In this document: piece by piece, positions 35,026-42,689 of the stretch
Position numbering within the stretch: position 1 is the stretch's first letter
How the letters are laid out: the number at the start of each line of letters is the position of its first letter
Assembly: GCA_017483465.1 (NCBI GenBank)
Contig: JAFUWN010000071.1
Span: 1 to 52,440 of the forward strand
From: Oscillospiraceae bacterium
Lineage (GTDB): Bacteria; Bacillota; Clostridia; Oscillospirales; Ruminococcaceae
Direction: 5' to 3'
DNA: 52,440 nt
Position numbers and translations under genes: made by a program
The notes under the pieces: model-generated
The model's database searches: none
What the model saw: the letters and a program-made list of their open reading frames with translations, nothing else
Told to the model about the DNA's origin: nothing

Positions 35026-35595
35026 ATGGACAGAGCATTGATTATCTCCGGTTCTGAAAAAGGCATGGAAATCATCGCCCAGTTTCTGCATTCTTACGGA
35101 TATACCAATCTGACTTCTACGGCAAGCGGAAGCGAAGCAAGACGTATGGTTCAGAATACAGAATATGCGTTGATTATTATCAACACACCGCTGAAAGATG
35201 AATTCGGTCATGAATTGTCAGTCATGCTTTCTGAAAATACCAACTCCGGTATTATTTTATTATGCAAGGCGGATATTTCTGATGATGTTGCAGACAAAGT
35301 CGGAGATTACGGAGTCTGTGTGGTTTCCCGGCCAATGAACCGGAACCTGTTTCATCAGTCGATCCGGCTGGTAGAAGCCACACGCTCCAGAATGCTCGGC
35401 CTGAAACGGGAGAATTCCAAGCTGATGGTGAAAATTGATGAAATGCGGCTGATCAACCGTGCCAAATGTGCCCTGATGCAGTATCTCAAATTCACAGAAC
35501 CGGAAGCACACAGATATATCGAAAAACAGGCGATGGATACCAGATCGACCAGAAAAGAAGTCGCCCTCCGGATTTTATCAACTTATGAATTATAA
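35026..35595 (+). CDS. ANTAR RNA-binding antiterminator with degenerate receiver domain
   Basis: Protein of 189 residues. Residues 1-120 have a CheY-like receiver fold (MDRALIISGSEKGMEIIAQF, YALIIINTPLKDEFG). The phosphoacceptor Asp is Asn53, the N-terminal acidic pair is replaced by S-G, and the conserved Lys is Arg (VVSRPM), so phosphorylation is not expected. A short coiled linker follows, then a C-terminal ANTAR domain: LINRAKCALMQYLKFTEPEAHRYIEKQA. ANTAR domains bind paired hexaloop hairpins and stop terminator formation (EutV, NasR, AmiR; established). A matching site lies 207 bases downstream before the ammonium transporter. GGGAGATG precedes the ATG, and it is probably co-transcribed with the glutamine synthetase-like gene. 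Confidence 0.92.
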   Translation: MDRALIISGSEKGMEIIAQFLHSYGYTNLTSTASGSEARRMVQNTEYALIIINTPLKDEFGHELSVMLSENTNSGIILLCKADISDDVADKVGDYGVCVVSRPMNRNLFHQSIRLVEATRSRMLGLKRENSKLMVKIDEMRLINRAKCALMQYLKFTEPEAHRYIEKQAMDTRSTRKEVALRILSTYEL

Positions 35596-35760
35596 TTATA
35601 TTATAAACAGATTCTGTTTTTTATGCAATTTGCAGAATTCTGTAAAGCAATCCAGCTTCTGACTTAAAAAAACAAAACCAGAACCGGAAAATACTATACC
35701 TGTTATGAATTATGACTGAAAATCCGGAGAGATTTTTATAAAATCATACAGGATTGCCAG

Positions 35761-35789
35761 TTGACAAATCCGGAAAAATCATGTATACT
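35761..35789 (+). promoter_or_regulatory. promoter for the ammonium transporter gene
   Basis: TTGACA (35761-35766), a 17-base spacer and TATACT (35784-35789). The transcript should start near 35796, a few bases before hairpin P1. The stretch 35596-35760 before it holds no convincing gene or terminator. Confidence 0.75.
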
Positions 35790-35801
35790 GATAACTGTAA
35801 A

Positions 35802-35837
35802 CAGCAAAGACGCTGGAACATGCAAAGAAGCATGTTT
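35802..35837 (+). promoter_or_regulatory. ANTAR-binding tandem hairpins P1 and P2 in the transporter leader
   Basis: P1: CAGC (35802-35805), hexaloop AAAGAC (35806-35811), GCTG (35812-35815). P2 follows at once: GAACATGC (35816-35823), hexaloop AAAGAA (35824-35829), GCATGTTT (35830-35837). Both loops have A at position 1 and G at position 4, the signature of ANTAR targets. The 3' arm and loop of P1 are part of the terminator stem, so P1 and the terminator cannot form together. This is the known ANTAR switch: protein bound to P1-P2 blocks termination. Confidence 0.88.
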
Positions 35838-35854
35838 CAGTGTCTTTTGTTTTT
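35806..35854 (+). terminator. attenuator terminator before the ammonium transporter
   Basis: An 18-bp continuous stem (35806-35823 with 35830-35847, two G-T pairs) closed by the P2 hexaloop, followed by T-G-T(5) at 35848-35854. It lies 38 bases before the ATG at 35892, so it blocks the gene unless prevented. Confidence 0.88.
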
Positions 35855-35891
35855 ACAAGAAGATTTTCAATTTCAGAAAGGATTGAGCAAA

Positions 35892-37697
35892 ATGGATGTG
35901 TTAAGTGATGTCATGACGAATGTGGATTCTGAAATCTTCGGAATCTGGTTTCTGATTGGTGCAGCATGGGTGTTCTTTATGCAGGCGGGGTTTGCTATGG
36001 TCGAAACGGGGTTCACCCGTGCGAAGAATGCCGGAAATATCATCATGAAAAACCTGATGGATTTCTGTATCGGTACAGTAGTATTCAGTCTGCTGGGGTT
36101 TGGTCTGCTGATGGGTGAAGATGCCCTCGGAGGATTCATCGGTCTGCCAACACTTGGAATTTTTACAGATTATGCAAATTTTGACTGGTCTACATTCGTA
36201 TTTAACTTAGTATTCTGTGCTACGACGGCTACAATCGTATCTGGTGCGATGGCAGAAAGAACGAAATTTTTATCTTACTGTATTTATTCCGGTATCATTT
36301 CTGCTGTTGTTTATCCGATTGAAGCCCATTGGATCTGGGGCGGCGGCTGGCTTTCTCAGTTAGGATTTCATGATTTTGCAGGTTCCTGTGCAATTCATAT
36401 GGTCGGCGGTATCTCGGCTCTGATCGGTGCAGCAATCGAAGGTGCAAGAATCGGCAAATTCAAGAAAGACAAAGACGGAAAAATCATCAAAGTCAATGCG
36501 ATTCAGGGTCATAACCTGACAATCGGAGCACTGGGATGTTTTATCCTGTGGTTCGGCTGGTATGGCTTCAACGGTGCAGCTGCAACATCCGGCGGACAGC
36601 TGGCAAGCATTTTCGTAACAACGACAATTGCACCGTCAATTGCAACTTTTACATGTATGGTATTTACATGGCTGAAATACGGAAAACCGGATGTTTCCAT
36701 GTGTCTGAACGCTTCTCTTGCCGGTCTGGTCGGCGTGACTGCCGGATGTGATGTTGTCGATGCCCTCGGTGCGACATGTATCGGCATTGTTTCCGGTCTG
36801 CTGGTAGTCTTCGGCGTATGGCTGTTAGATTATGTTCTGCATGTGGATGACCCTGTCGGTGCGGTTGCCGTGCATATGATGAACGGTATCTGGGGAACTT
36901 TTGCAGTCGGTCTGTTTGCGACTACTTCCGTACCCGGAAATGATACAATCACAGGTCTGTTCTATGGCGGCGGATTCCATCAGCTGGGACTGCAGTTACT
37001 GGCAATTGTAACAGTCGGTGCATGGACTGCAATCACAATCACAGGTACTTTTATGATCATTAAGAAAGTGATTGGCCTCAGAGCTTCTGCGGAAGAAGAA
37101 ATTATCGGCCTTGACCTGACAGAACACGGCTTATCCAGTTCTTATGCGGATTTCGCTCCTGCTGCTGATACCATGTTACAGGTCAGCCGTCAAGCAGCCC
37201 GTCATGATGTAGACAGTGAAGAAGTCCGTCATGTCTTCGGTTCTGATGCCGATAAACTCAATACCGGTGAACTTCCTGTCATCACAGAAACCAGAAGAGA
37301 AAATACAGCTTCCAAATCCGGTGCGAAACTGACTAAGCTTTCCATTGTCTGCAAGCCCGGCAAACTGGAAGAATTACAGGCAAGTCTTGCAGCAGTCGGC
37401 ATTGACGGTATTACGGTGACACAAGTACTCGGCTACGGAACACAGATGGGTCATACAGCTTATTACAGAGGCGTAAAACAGGAACTGCCTTCGCTGCATT
37501 CCAAAGTAAAAGTAGAAGCAGTAATCACGGCTGTTCCGGTTGACAAGGCTCTTGCAGCAGCAAGAAAAGCTCTCTATACAGGCAATATCGGAGACGGAAA
37601 AATCTTTATCTATGATGTCGAAGATGTTGTGAAAGTCAGAACAAACGAACGGGGCTATGATGCATTGCAGGATTCTCCTCAGCCGAAAGCAAGCTGA
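35892..37697 (+). CDS. amt: Amt ammonium transporter fused to a PII (GlnK) domain
   Basis: Protein of 601 residues from ATG 35892 (MDVLSDVMTNVDSEIFGIWF), with AAAGGA upstream. The Amt part (about 1-400) has 11 membrane helices with the twin-histidine pore: DFAGSCAIHMVGG and DPVGAVAVHMMNG. A linker of about 80 residues (charged, Ala/Glu-rich) leads to a PII domain from about residue 479: KLSIVCKPGKLEELQASL, TVTQVLGYGTQMGHTAYYRGVK with the T-loop Tyr525 (Tyr51 of GlnB), and GDGKIFIYDVEDVVKVRT. PII normally is a separate GlnK that plugs Amt when nitrogen is high; here the plug is tethered. The leader carries an ANTAR switch. Transcription ends at a strong terminator after the gene. Confidence 0.95.
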   Translation: MDVLSDVMTNVDSEIFGIWFLIGAAWVFFMQAGFAMVETGFTRAKNAGNIIMKNLMDFCIGTVVFSLLGFGLLMGEDALGGFIGLPTLGIFTDYANFDWSTFVFNLVFCATTATIVSGAMAERTKFLSYCIYSGIISAVVYPIEAHWIWGGGWLSQLGFHDFAGSCAIHMVGGISALIGAAIEGARIGKFKKDKDGKIIKVNAIQGHNLTIGALGCFILWFGWYGFNGAAATSGGQLASIFVTTTIAPSIATFTCMVFTWLKYGKPDVSMCLNASLAGLVGVTAGCDVVDALGATCIGIVSGLLVVFGVWLLDYVLHVDDPVGAVAVHMMNGIWGTFAVGLFATTSVPGNDTITGLFYGGGFHQLGLQLLAIVTVGAWTAITITGTFMIIKKVIGLRASAEEEIIGLDLTEHGLSSSYADFAPAADTMLQVSRQAARHDVDSEEVRHVFGSDADKLNTGELPVITETRRENTASKSGAKLTKLSIVCKPGKLEELQASLAAVGIDGITVTQVLGYGTQMGHTAYYRGVKQELPSLHSKVKVEAVITAVPVDKALAAARKALYTGNIGDGKIFIYDVEDVVKVRTNERGYDALQDSPQPKAS

Positions 37698-37717
37698 ATA
37701 AAATAAAAAATATTTTT

Positions 37718-37752
37718 ACAGCAGACTGATTTTCTCAGTCTGCTGTTTTTTT
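37718..37752 (+). terminator. strong terminator after the amt-PII fusion
   Basis: A 12-bp perfect stem, ACAGCAGACTGA (37718-37729) with TCAGTCTGCTGT (37735-37746), a TTTTC loop and T(6). Confidence 0.92.
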
Positions 37753-37762
37753 GTAAATTTGC

Positions 37763-37791
37763 TTGATTTTTGAAATCAAATATGTTATAAT
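37763..37791 (+). promoter_or_regulatory. promoter for the GH16 gene
   Basis: TTGATT (37763-37768), a 17-base spacer and TATAAT (37786-37791), 31 bases before the TTG start. Confidence 0.65.
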
Positions 37792-37822
37792 ATAAAATAT
37801 AACTAAAAAGAAGGTGAAATTC

Positions 37823-38917
37823 TTGAAAAAAATAGTTTTTTCTGCCCTGCTGTCAGGAATACTGTTATTGTACAATTGTCCGGTATTGGCAGTTACTGCC
37901 GAAGATTCTGATGTTTTTTATGAAGATTTTTCCGGCGGTGTGCTGGATTCTGATGTCTGGCTGACGGCTTATAAAAACTGGGGCGGTACTGTTACGGAAA
38001 ACGGTGAAACAGTCGATTATAACGGCGGTGTCATCCCGGAGAATGTGAATCTGCATGACGGAAAACTGCTTCTCACTGGGTATGGAAATCAGTATACAGG
38101 CGATCTCAGGGGAATCAACCGGAACGGAACACAGCGTGAAAACGGTCAGCGTACCGGAGGGGCAATTGCTACAAAAGAGTATTTTGCTTCCGGAAGCTAT
38201 GAAATTTCTGCAAAAATTCCTCCGGTGCTGGGCTGCTGTCCGGCTATGTGGACTTTTGAATATGAAGAAGACTATTCCGGTGATCATCTCGTGATTACCA
38301 ATCATGAAATTGATATTGAATTTCCCGGACGTGATGAGGAAGATCAGTTCAGCTTACAGCATGTGCTGTGTACCAACTGGACCGGCGAGGGGGAAGACGA
38401 GCATCAGTCTGTTTCTGTCAGTACCGGAATCGACCCGACAGACGGAGAATTTCATACATATCGGTTCGACTGGCATACAGGTGATGTAAATCAGGAAAAA
38501 CGTGTGGAATATTATATTGATAATATTTTAATTCATACGTCTTATGAACATGTGCCGGATAAAGCCGGAAGATTCTGGCTCGGCCTCTGGTTTCCGAAAT
38601 ATTGGGCCGGTGTGCCTGATTTCGATACGGCTCAATTTGAAATTGATTATGTGAAAATTACGCCCTTTCATGAAGCCGGTGATCAGCCTCAGAATGAAAG
38701 CTACCCCGATCACGGATGGGCAGAAGAACGCATTCAGGGGGATGTCAATGCTGACGGGGAATTTAATACACTCGATCTGATCACTCTGCACAGATGGCTT
38801 ATGCATGACGGTACTGTGCTCAGTGACTGGAAAGCAGGAAATTTTCTGAATGATGAAATCATCAATATTTATGATTTCTGCCTGATGAAACAAAAATTAA
38901 TCGCATATTCTGAATAA
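37823..38917 (+). CDS. secreted GH16 beta-glucanase with C-terminal dockerin
   Basis: Protein of 364 residues. AAGAAGGTG ends 6 bases before TTG 37823, which I take as the start over the GTG at 37814 that lies inside the ribosome site. A signal peptide follows: KKIVFSALLSGILLLYNCPVLA, cut near VTA-ED. The GH16 domain (about 35-285) has the catalytic HEIDIEF (Glu162 nucleophile, Glu166 acid/base), the motif of lichenases and laminarinases. The C-terminal dockerin (about 306-360) has a good first calcium loop DVNADGEFNTLD; the second, NFLNDEIINIYD, is degenerate. A dockerin docks the enzyme on a cohesin scaffold (cellulosome); no scaffold gene is here. The GH16 substrate (mixed-linkage or 1,3-glucan) is not resolvable. 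glgX-like follows. Confidence 0.93.
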   Translation: MKKIVFSALLSGILLLYNCPVLAVTAEDSDVFYEDFSGGVLDSDVWLTAYKNWGGTVTENGETVDYNGGVIPENVNLHDGKLLLTGYGNQYTGDLRGINRNGTQRENGQRTGGAIATKEYFASGSYEISAKIPPVLGCCPAMWTFEYEEDYSGDHLVITNHEIDIEFPGRDEEDQFSLQHVLCTNWTGEGEDEHQSVSVSTGIDPTDGEFHTYRFDWHTGDVNQEKRVEYYIDNILIHTSYEHVPDKAGRFWLGLWFPKYWAGVPDFDTAQFEIDYVKITPFHEAGDQPQNESYPDHGWAEERIQGDVNADGEFNTLDLITLHRWLMHDGTVLSDWKAGNFLNDEIINIYDFCLMKQKLIAYSE

Positions 38918-38968
38918 TAAAAATATAAGATAATACTAGTATGATGATTCAATAAGGAGTGTTCTTTC

Positions 38969-41065
38969 ATGCGGGAAAGACAATATTATATGCAGGATAC
39001 CCAGTATATGCCAACGGAAATTATTGAGGGCTATCCTGTCCGGCCTGGACTGTATCTGCTCAACGGTGCCACACCGTTCGGAGATGCTGTGAATTTTACC
39101 ATCCGTTCTGCCAATGCAACAGCGTGTTCCGTTGTGTTGTTTCACAGAAAAGAAAGAGAACCGTTCGCCGTGATTCCGATTCCGGATAATTACAGAATCG
39201 GAGACACCTGGTCTATCATGATTTTTTATATTGATATTTATGCCGTGGAATACTGTTACCGCCTAGACGGCCCTTATCAGCCGGAAAAAGGTCTGATTTT
39301 CGATAAAAACCGGAATGTTCTTGACCCTTATGCAAGAGCTGTCACAGGGCAGAGTATCTGGGGCGAAAAACAGGGAGACTATGGCTGTTATCACGGAAGA
39401 ATCTATTCCGGTCAGTTTGACTGGGGTGATTTTCCGGAACAGAAAATGCCTCTCTCTGATCTGATTATTTATGAACTGCATGTCCGGGGCTTTACAAAGC
39501 ATAAGTCATCCGGAGTCCGTCACAAAGGCACATTTGACGGCATTATCCAGAAGATTCCGTATCTGAAGCGGCTCGGCGTGAATGCAGTCGAGTTAATGCC
39601 TGTATTTGAATTTGATGAAATGGACGGTGTCAGAGAATATAACGGCGAAAAGCTCCTGAATTACTGGGGCTATAATACAACCTGTTTTTTCGCTCCCAAT
39701 ACGAGTTATTCTTCCAGAATCGAATTTAATCACGAGGGCGATGAGCTGAAAATGCTTGTCAAAAAATTAAACGAAAACGGCATTCAGGTCTTTCTTGATG
39801 TCGTGTTCAATCATACTTCCGAAGGCGATGAAAACGGCCCTGCATTCTCATTCAAGGGGCTTGACAACAGTGTATATTATATGCTGACTCCGGACGGCCA
39901 TTATTTTAATTTCAGCGGCTGCGGAAATACGTTTAACTGCAATCATCCTGTTGTCCAGCAGTTTATTATGGACTGTCTCCGGCATTGGGTGATAGAATAC
40001 AGAATTGACGGCTTCCGGTTTGATCTGGCCTCTATTTTAGGGAGAAGCGAGGACGGCAGTCCGATGGCGAATCCGCCGTTATTAAAAAATTTAGCATATG
40101 ATCCGATTCTGAGTAAAGTAAAATTAATCGCCGAGGCATGGGATGCCGGCGGTCTGTATCAGGTCGGAAGTTTCCCGTCATGGAAACGCTGGGCAGAATG
40201 GAACGGAAAATATCGTGATGATCTCCGGAGCTTCCTGAAAGGCGATAACGGCAAGGCCTGGAGTGCCGCTCAGAGAATTATGGGTTCAAGAGATATTTAT
40301 TCTCCGGAATTGAGAGGAAATAACGTTTCTGTGAATTTTATCACCTGTCATGACGGCTTTACTCTTTATGATTTATATTCCTATAATCAGAAGCATAACG
40401 AGAAAAACGGCTGGAATAACACCGACGGCGATAATGCCCATGACAGCTGGAACTGCGGTCAGGAGGGAGAAACACAGAATCCGGAGATTAAAAATCTCAG
40501 AATCCGGATGGTCAAAAATGCCTTTGCGGTTCTGATGTGCAGCAGGGGAGCAGCAATGTTTCCGGCCGGAGATGAATTTTGTAATACACAGTTCGGAAAT
40601 AATAACGTCTACTGTCAGGATAACGAAACGGCCTGGCTCGACTGGTCAAGACTCGAAGAATTTCAGGAAGTTTTCGATTTCGTCAGGGATATGACGGCAT
40701 TCCGGAAAAATCATAAAATACTCCGGGAAGATACAGCACCATGCAGTATGAATTTTCCGTGTATGAGCATTCATAATTCTGTGCCGTGGAATCAGGAGTT
40801 CCGGAATGATACCCATGTGATCGGAATTTTATTTGCCGGGCAGGATAAGCATAAAAAAGATGATCTGGTATTTCTGGGAATTAATTCCCACTGGGAAACA
40901 CAGCCCGTACAGCCGCCCGATCTTCCGGCCGGAAAGAACTGGAATGTACAGTTCTATACAAACGTACCGCATGTCCGGAAACAGGATTATAATCCTCTTG
41001 TCCACCGGAACGGAAATATTTTCTATCTTGCTCCCCGGAGTGTGATCATCCTGACAAATTCCTGA
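38969..41065 (+). CDS. GH13 glycogen-debranching/isoamylase-type enzyme (GlgX-like)
   Basis: Protein of 698 residues without a signal peptide, so cytoplasmic. An N-terminal CBM48-like beta domain (about 25-130: GATPFGDAVNFTIRSANATAC) precedes the GH13 barrel. Catalytic motifs: DVVFNHT, DGFRFDLASILG (nucleophile Asp), LIAEAWDAGG (acid Glu) and VNFITCHDGFTLYDL (His-Asp). The pattern is that of GlgX/isoamylase, which removes alpha-1,6 branches from glycogen. AAGGAG precedes the ATG. It lies 51 bases after the dockerin enzyme; being intracellular, it works on storage or imported glucan and is not part of a cellulosome. Confidence 0.94.
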   Translation: MRERQYYMQDTQYMPTEIIEGYPVRPGLYLLNGATPFGDAVNFTIRSANATACSVVLFHRKEREPFAVIPIPDNYRIGDTWSIMIFYIDIYAVEYCYRLDGPYQPEKGLIFDKNRNVLDPYARAVTGQSIWGEKQGDYGCYHGRIYSGQFDWGDFPEQKMPLSDLIIYELHVRGFTKHKSSGVRHKGTFDGIIQKIPYLKRLGVNAVELMPVFEFDEMDGVREYNGEKLLNYWGYNTTCFFAPNTSYSSRIEFNHEGDELKMLVKKLNENGIQVFLDVVFNHTSEGDENGPAFSFKGLDNSVYYMLTPDGHYFNFSGCGNTFNCNHPVVQQFIMDCLRHWVIEYRIDGFRFDLASILGRSEDGSPMANPPLLKNLAYDPILSKVKLIAEAWDAGGLYQVGSFPSWKRWAEWNGKYRDDLRSFLKGDNGKAWSAAQRIMGSRDIYSPELRGNNVSVNFITCHDGFTLYDLYSYNQKHNEKNGWNNTDGDNAHDSWNCGQEGETQNPEIKNLRIRMVKNAFAVLMCSRGAAMFPAGDEFCNTQFGNNNVYCQDNETAWLDWSRLEEFQEVFDFVRDMTAFRKNHKILREDTAPCSMNFPCMSIHNSVPWNQEFRNDTHVIGILFAGQDKHKKDDLVFLGINSHWETQPVQPPDLPAGKNWNVQFYTNVPHVRKQDYNPLVHRNGNIFYLAPRSVIILTNS

Positions 41066-41171
41066 CAGCATATTATATGATAAAATATCACATGTGATAA
41101 GAAAACTGTATATTTTTACAAAATGTTCAGAAAATATTTACAGGAAAACCCTCTGATTTCGTCGGAAACTA

Positions 41172-41200
41172 TTGACGTAAGTTTCAGAATATGCTATAAT
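41172..41200 (+). promoter_or_regulatory. extended -10 promoter for the SseB-like gene
   Basis: TTGACG (41172-41177), a 17-base spacer and TATAAT (41195-41200) preceded by TGC. Confidence 0.75.
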
Positions 41201-41234
41201 TATTATGTCATGAAAAAACAGGAGGGTAAATACT

Positions 41235-42536
41235 ATGGCAACAATACAGGAACTGACTGAAAAACTTGGTCAGACAGAAGACAGCAAAGAAAGAGAAACT
41301 TTGTCTGAACAATTAATTGGCTTGATGAGAAAACAGGAGCTGCTGTGGGCAGCATTCTGCCCGGCTACAAAACACTATTTTCTGGCACAGGAGGAAAATC
41401 AGATTACTGCCTATCTGTTTTCCACAGAAGAACTCTGCCGGGATTTCACAGAACAGATGCGGAAACGGCATATTCTGCTGGAAGTACTCAAAAACGAGGA
41501 ACAGAACAGAATGTTCCTGTTTGCAGAGCTGTTCCGGTGCGGTGTGACACAGATCGTTATTGACAGTGCCGAAAATTATTTCGCTGTGCCGCTCTCTGCA
41601 CTGATTCCGATTCCGGATTACAGTAATCTTCCTCTGGTACAGCGGCCGGTGCTGAATCCCACTGTAACCGGAAAACTGCTCTTGCTGATGCAGGATATGC
41701 GCTGGGGCAGAGCGGACGGCAATACCGAACTGGATGCACTTCAGGAAATTTATCATTCTGCATTTCTGCATCCATTCAAGGCAGGTGAAGACGGTCAGCC
41801 GGAAGAGCCCGGAATTTATCAGATGCCTGACGGCGGCAGTCTGTTTATGATCTTTACAGATTTATACAGTCTGAAACAGGCTAATCCGGCAGGGTATGCA
41901 CATGCTAAGATTGCCAGATTTGCCGATCTGCACAAGCTTCTGGAAGAAAATCCGGATAAGACGGGAATTATTATCAATCCGGGCAGCGGTGCTCCTATGC
42001 TTCTGGATATGCAGCTGCTGGAACTCACACAGAAAGTCGCTGAAGGCGACCTGTCAGAAATCACAGTCCGGAGTATGAATGAAAACAGCGGAAAAGTAAT
42101 CGTCACCAAACCGGAAATGCCGAACCATGACATGACAAATCATATTACAGATTATGTGAAAGATAAGAATCTTATCAATCGGATCTGGCTCAGAACCATC
42201 CGGAAAGAAGAAGAAATCCGTCCGCATTATTTAATTATCATCGACTGGATGGACGGCATTGAAAAAGAACAGAGAAAACAAATCCGCCGTGAAATTTCAG
42301 AAGTCGCCCTGCCGTTTGCCAGAGGCCTGCATATTGAATATGTTTCCTATCATTATGACCATGGCAAGGCATGGACAGGCAGTTCCGAGCCGTTCTATAT
42401 CTCTGAAAGCTATACAGAACCTGCCGCTGCTGAAACAAAATCCGAAGCTCCCAAGGAAAAGCCGGCAGAAGAATCTAAAAAAGAAACACCTAAGAAAAAA
42501 GGCTTGTTCAGCGGATTGTTCGGCAAAAAATCATAA
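41235..42536 (+). CDS. SseB domain protein with lysine-rich tail
   Basis: Protein of 433 residues, soluble. The middle holds an SseB-type domain (YQMPDGGSLFMIFTDLYSLKQ, then LHKLLEENPDKTGIIINPGSGAPMLL) and the region near 320-395 an SseB C-terminal domain (YLIIIDWMDG, ending SEPFYIS). The first 150 residues look like a further, more divergent SseB-like copy (FTEQMRKRHILLEVL, AVPLSALIPIPD). SseB is named for enhanced serine sensitivity in E. coli; its biochemical role is unknown. The last 40 residues are low-complexity Glu/Lys/Pro and end KKGLFSGLFGKKS, a short amphipathic basic end that could touch membranes (inference). AGGAGG precedes the ATG. Confidence 0.85.
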   Translation: MATIQELTEKLGQTEDSKERETLSEQLIGLMRKQELLWAAFCPATKHYFLAQEENQITAYLFSTEELCRDFTEQMRKRHILLEVLKNEEQNRMFLFAELFRCGVTQIVIDSAENYFAVPLSALIPIPDYSNLPLVQRPVLNPTVTGKLLLLMQDMRWGRADGNTELDALQEIYHSAFLHPFKAGEDGQPEEPGIYQMPDGGSLFMIFTDLYSLKQANPAGYAHAKIARFADLHKLLEENPDKTGIIINPGSGAPMLLDMQLLELTQKVAEGDLSEITVRSMNENSGKVIVTKPEMPNHDMTNHITDYVKDKNLINRIWLRTIRKEEEIRPHYLIIIDWMDGIEKEQRKQIRREISEVALPFARGLHIEYVSYHYDHGKAWTGSSEPFYISESYTEPAAAETKSEAPKEKPAEESKKETPKKKGLFSGLFGKKS

Positions 42537-42545
42537 ATTCTATCA

Positions 42546-42593
42546 TTCCGGACTGGTATTTTTGTCAGTCCGGAAAAATTTTCTTGTTTTTTT
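42546..42593 (+). terminator. terminator after the SseB-like gene
   Basis: TTCCGGACTG (42546-42555) pairs with CAGTCCGGAA (42566-42575); ten bp with a ten-base loop. The T(7) tract begins 11 bases later (42587), so it is not ideal in spacing. Confidence 0.65.
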
Positions 42594-42612
42594 AAAATTT
42601 TTAAAAAAGATA

Positions 42613-42641
42613 TTGACAATCCTGAAAGTGTGTGCTATAAT
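42613..42641 (+). promoter_or_regulatory. extended -10 promoter for the metal ATPase
   Basis: TTGACA (42613-42618), a 17-base spacer and TATAAT (42636-42641) preceded by TGC. The operator overlaps the transcription start. Confidence 0.85.
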
Positions 42642-42645
42642 ATAA

Positions 42646-42670
42646 TTGAACAATCGTTCAAATGTTCAAT
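42646..42670 (+). promoter_or_regulatory. ArsR/SmtB-type metal operator
   Basis: TTGAAC (42646-42651) and GTTCAA (42656-42661) form an inverted repeat around AATC, the TGAAC..GTTCA pattern of CadC, CzrA and SmtB operators. A further half-site GTTCAAT lies at 42664-42670 and pairs with the first arm in a wider inverted repeat. It starts 5 bases after the -10 box, so bound repressor would block initiation. No ArsR-family gene is in the window. Confidence 0.75.
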
Positions 42671-42689
42671 TGTTACTTGAGGTGAGACT

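Noticed and set aside
35754-35891. Extension of the ammonium transporter upstream of ATG 35892
   Set aside because: It would start before the promoter and translate through the ANTAR hairpins and terminator.
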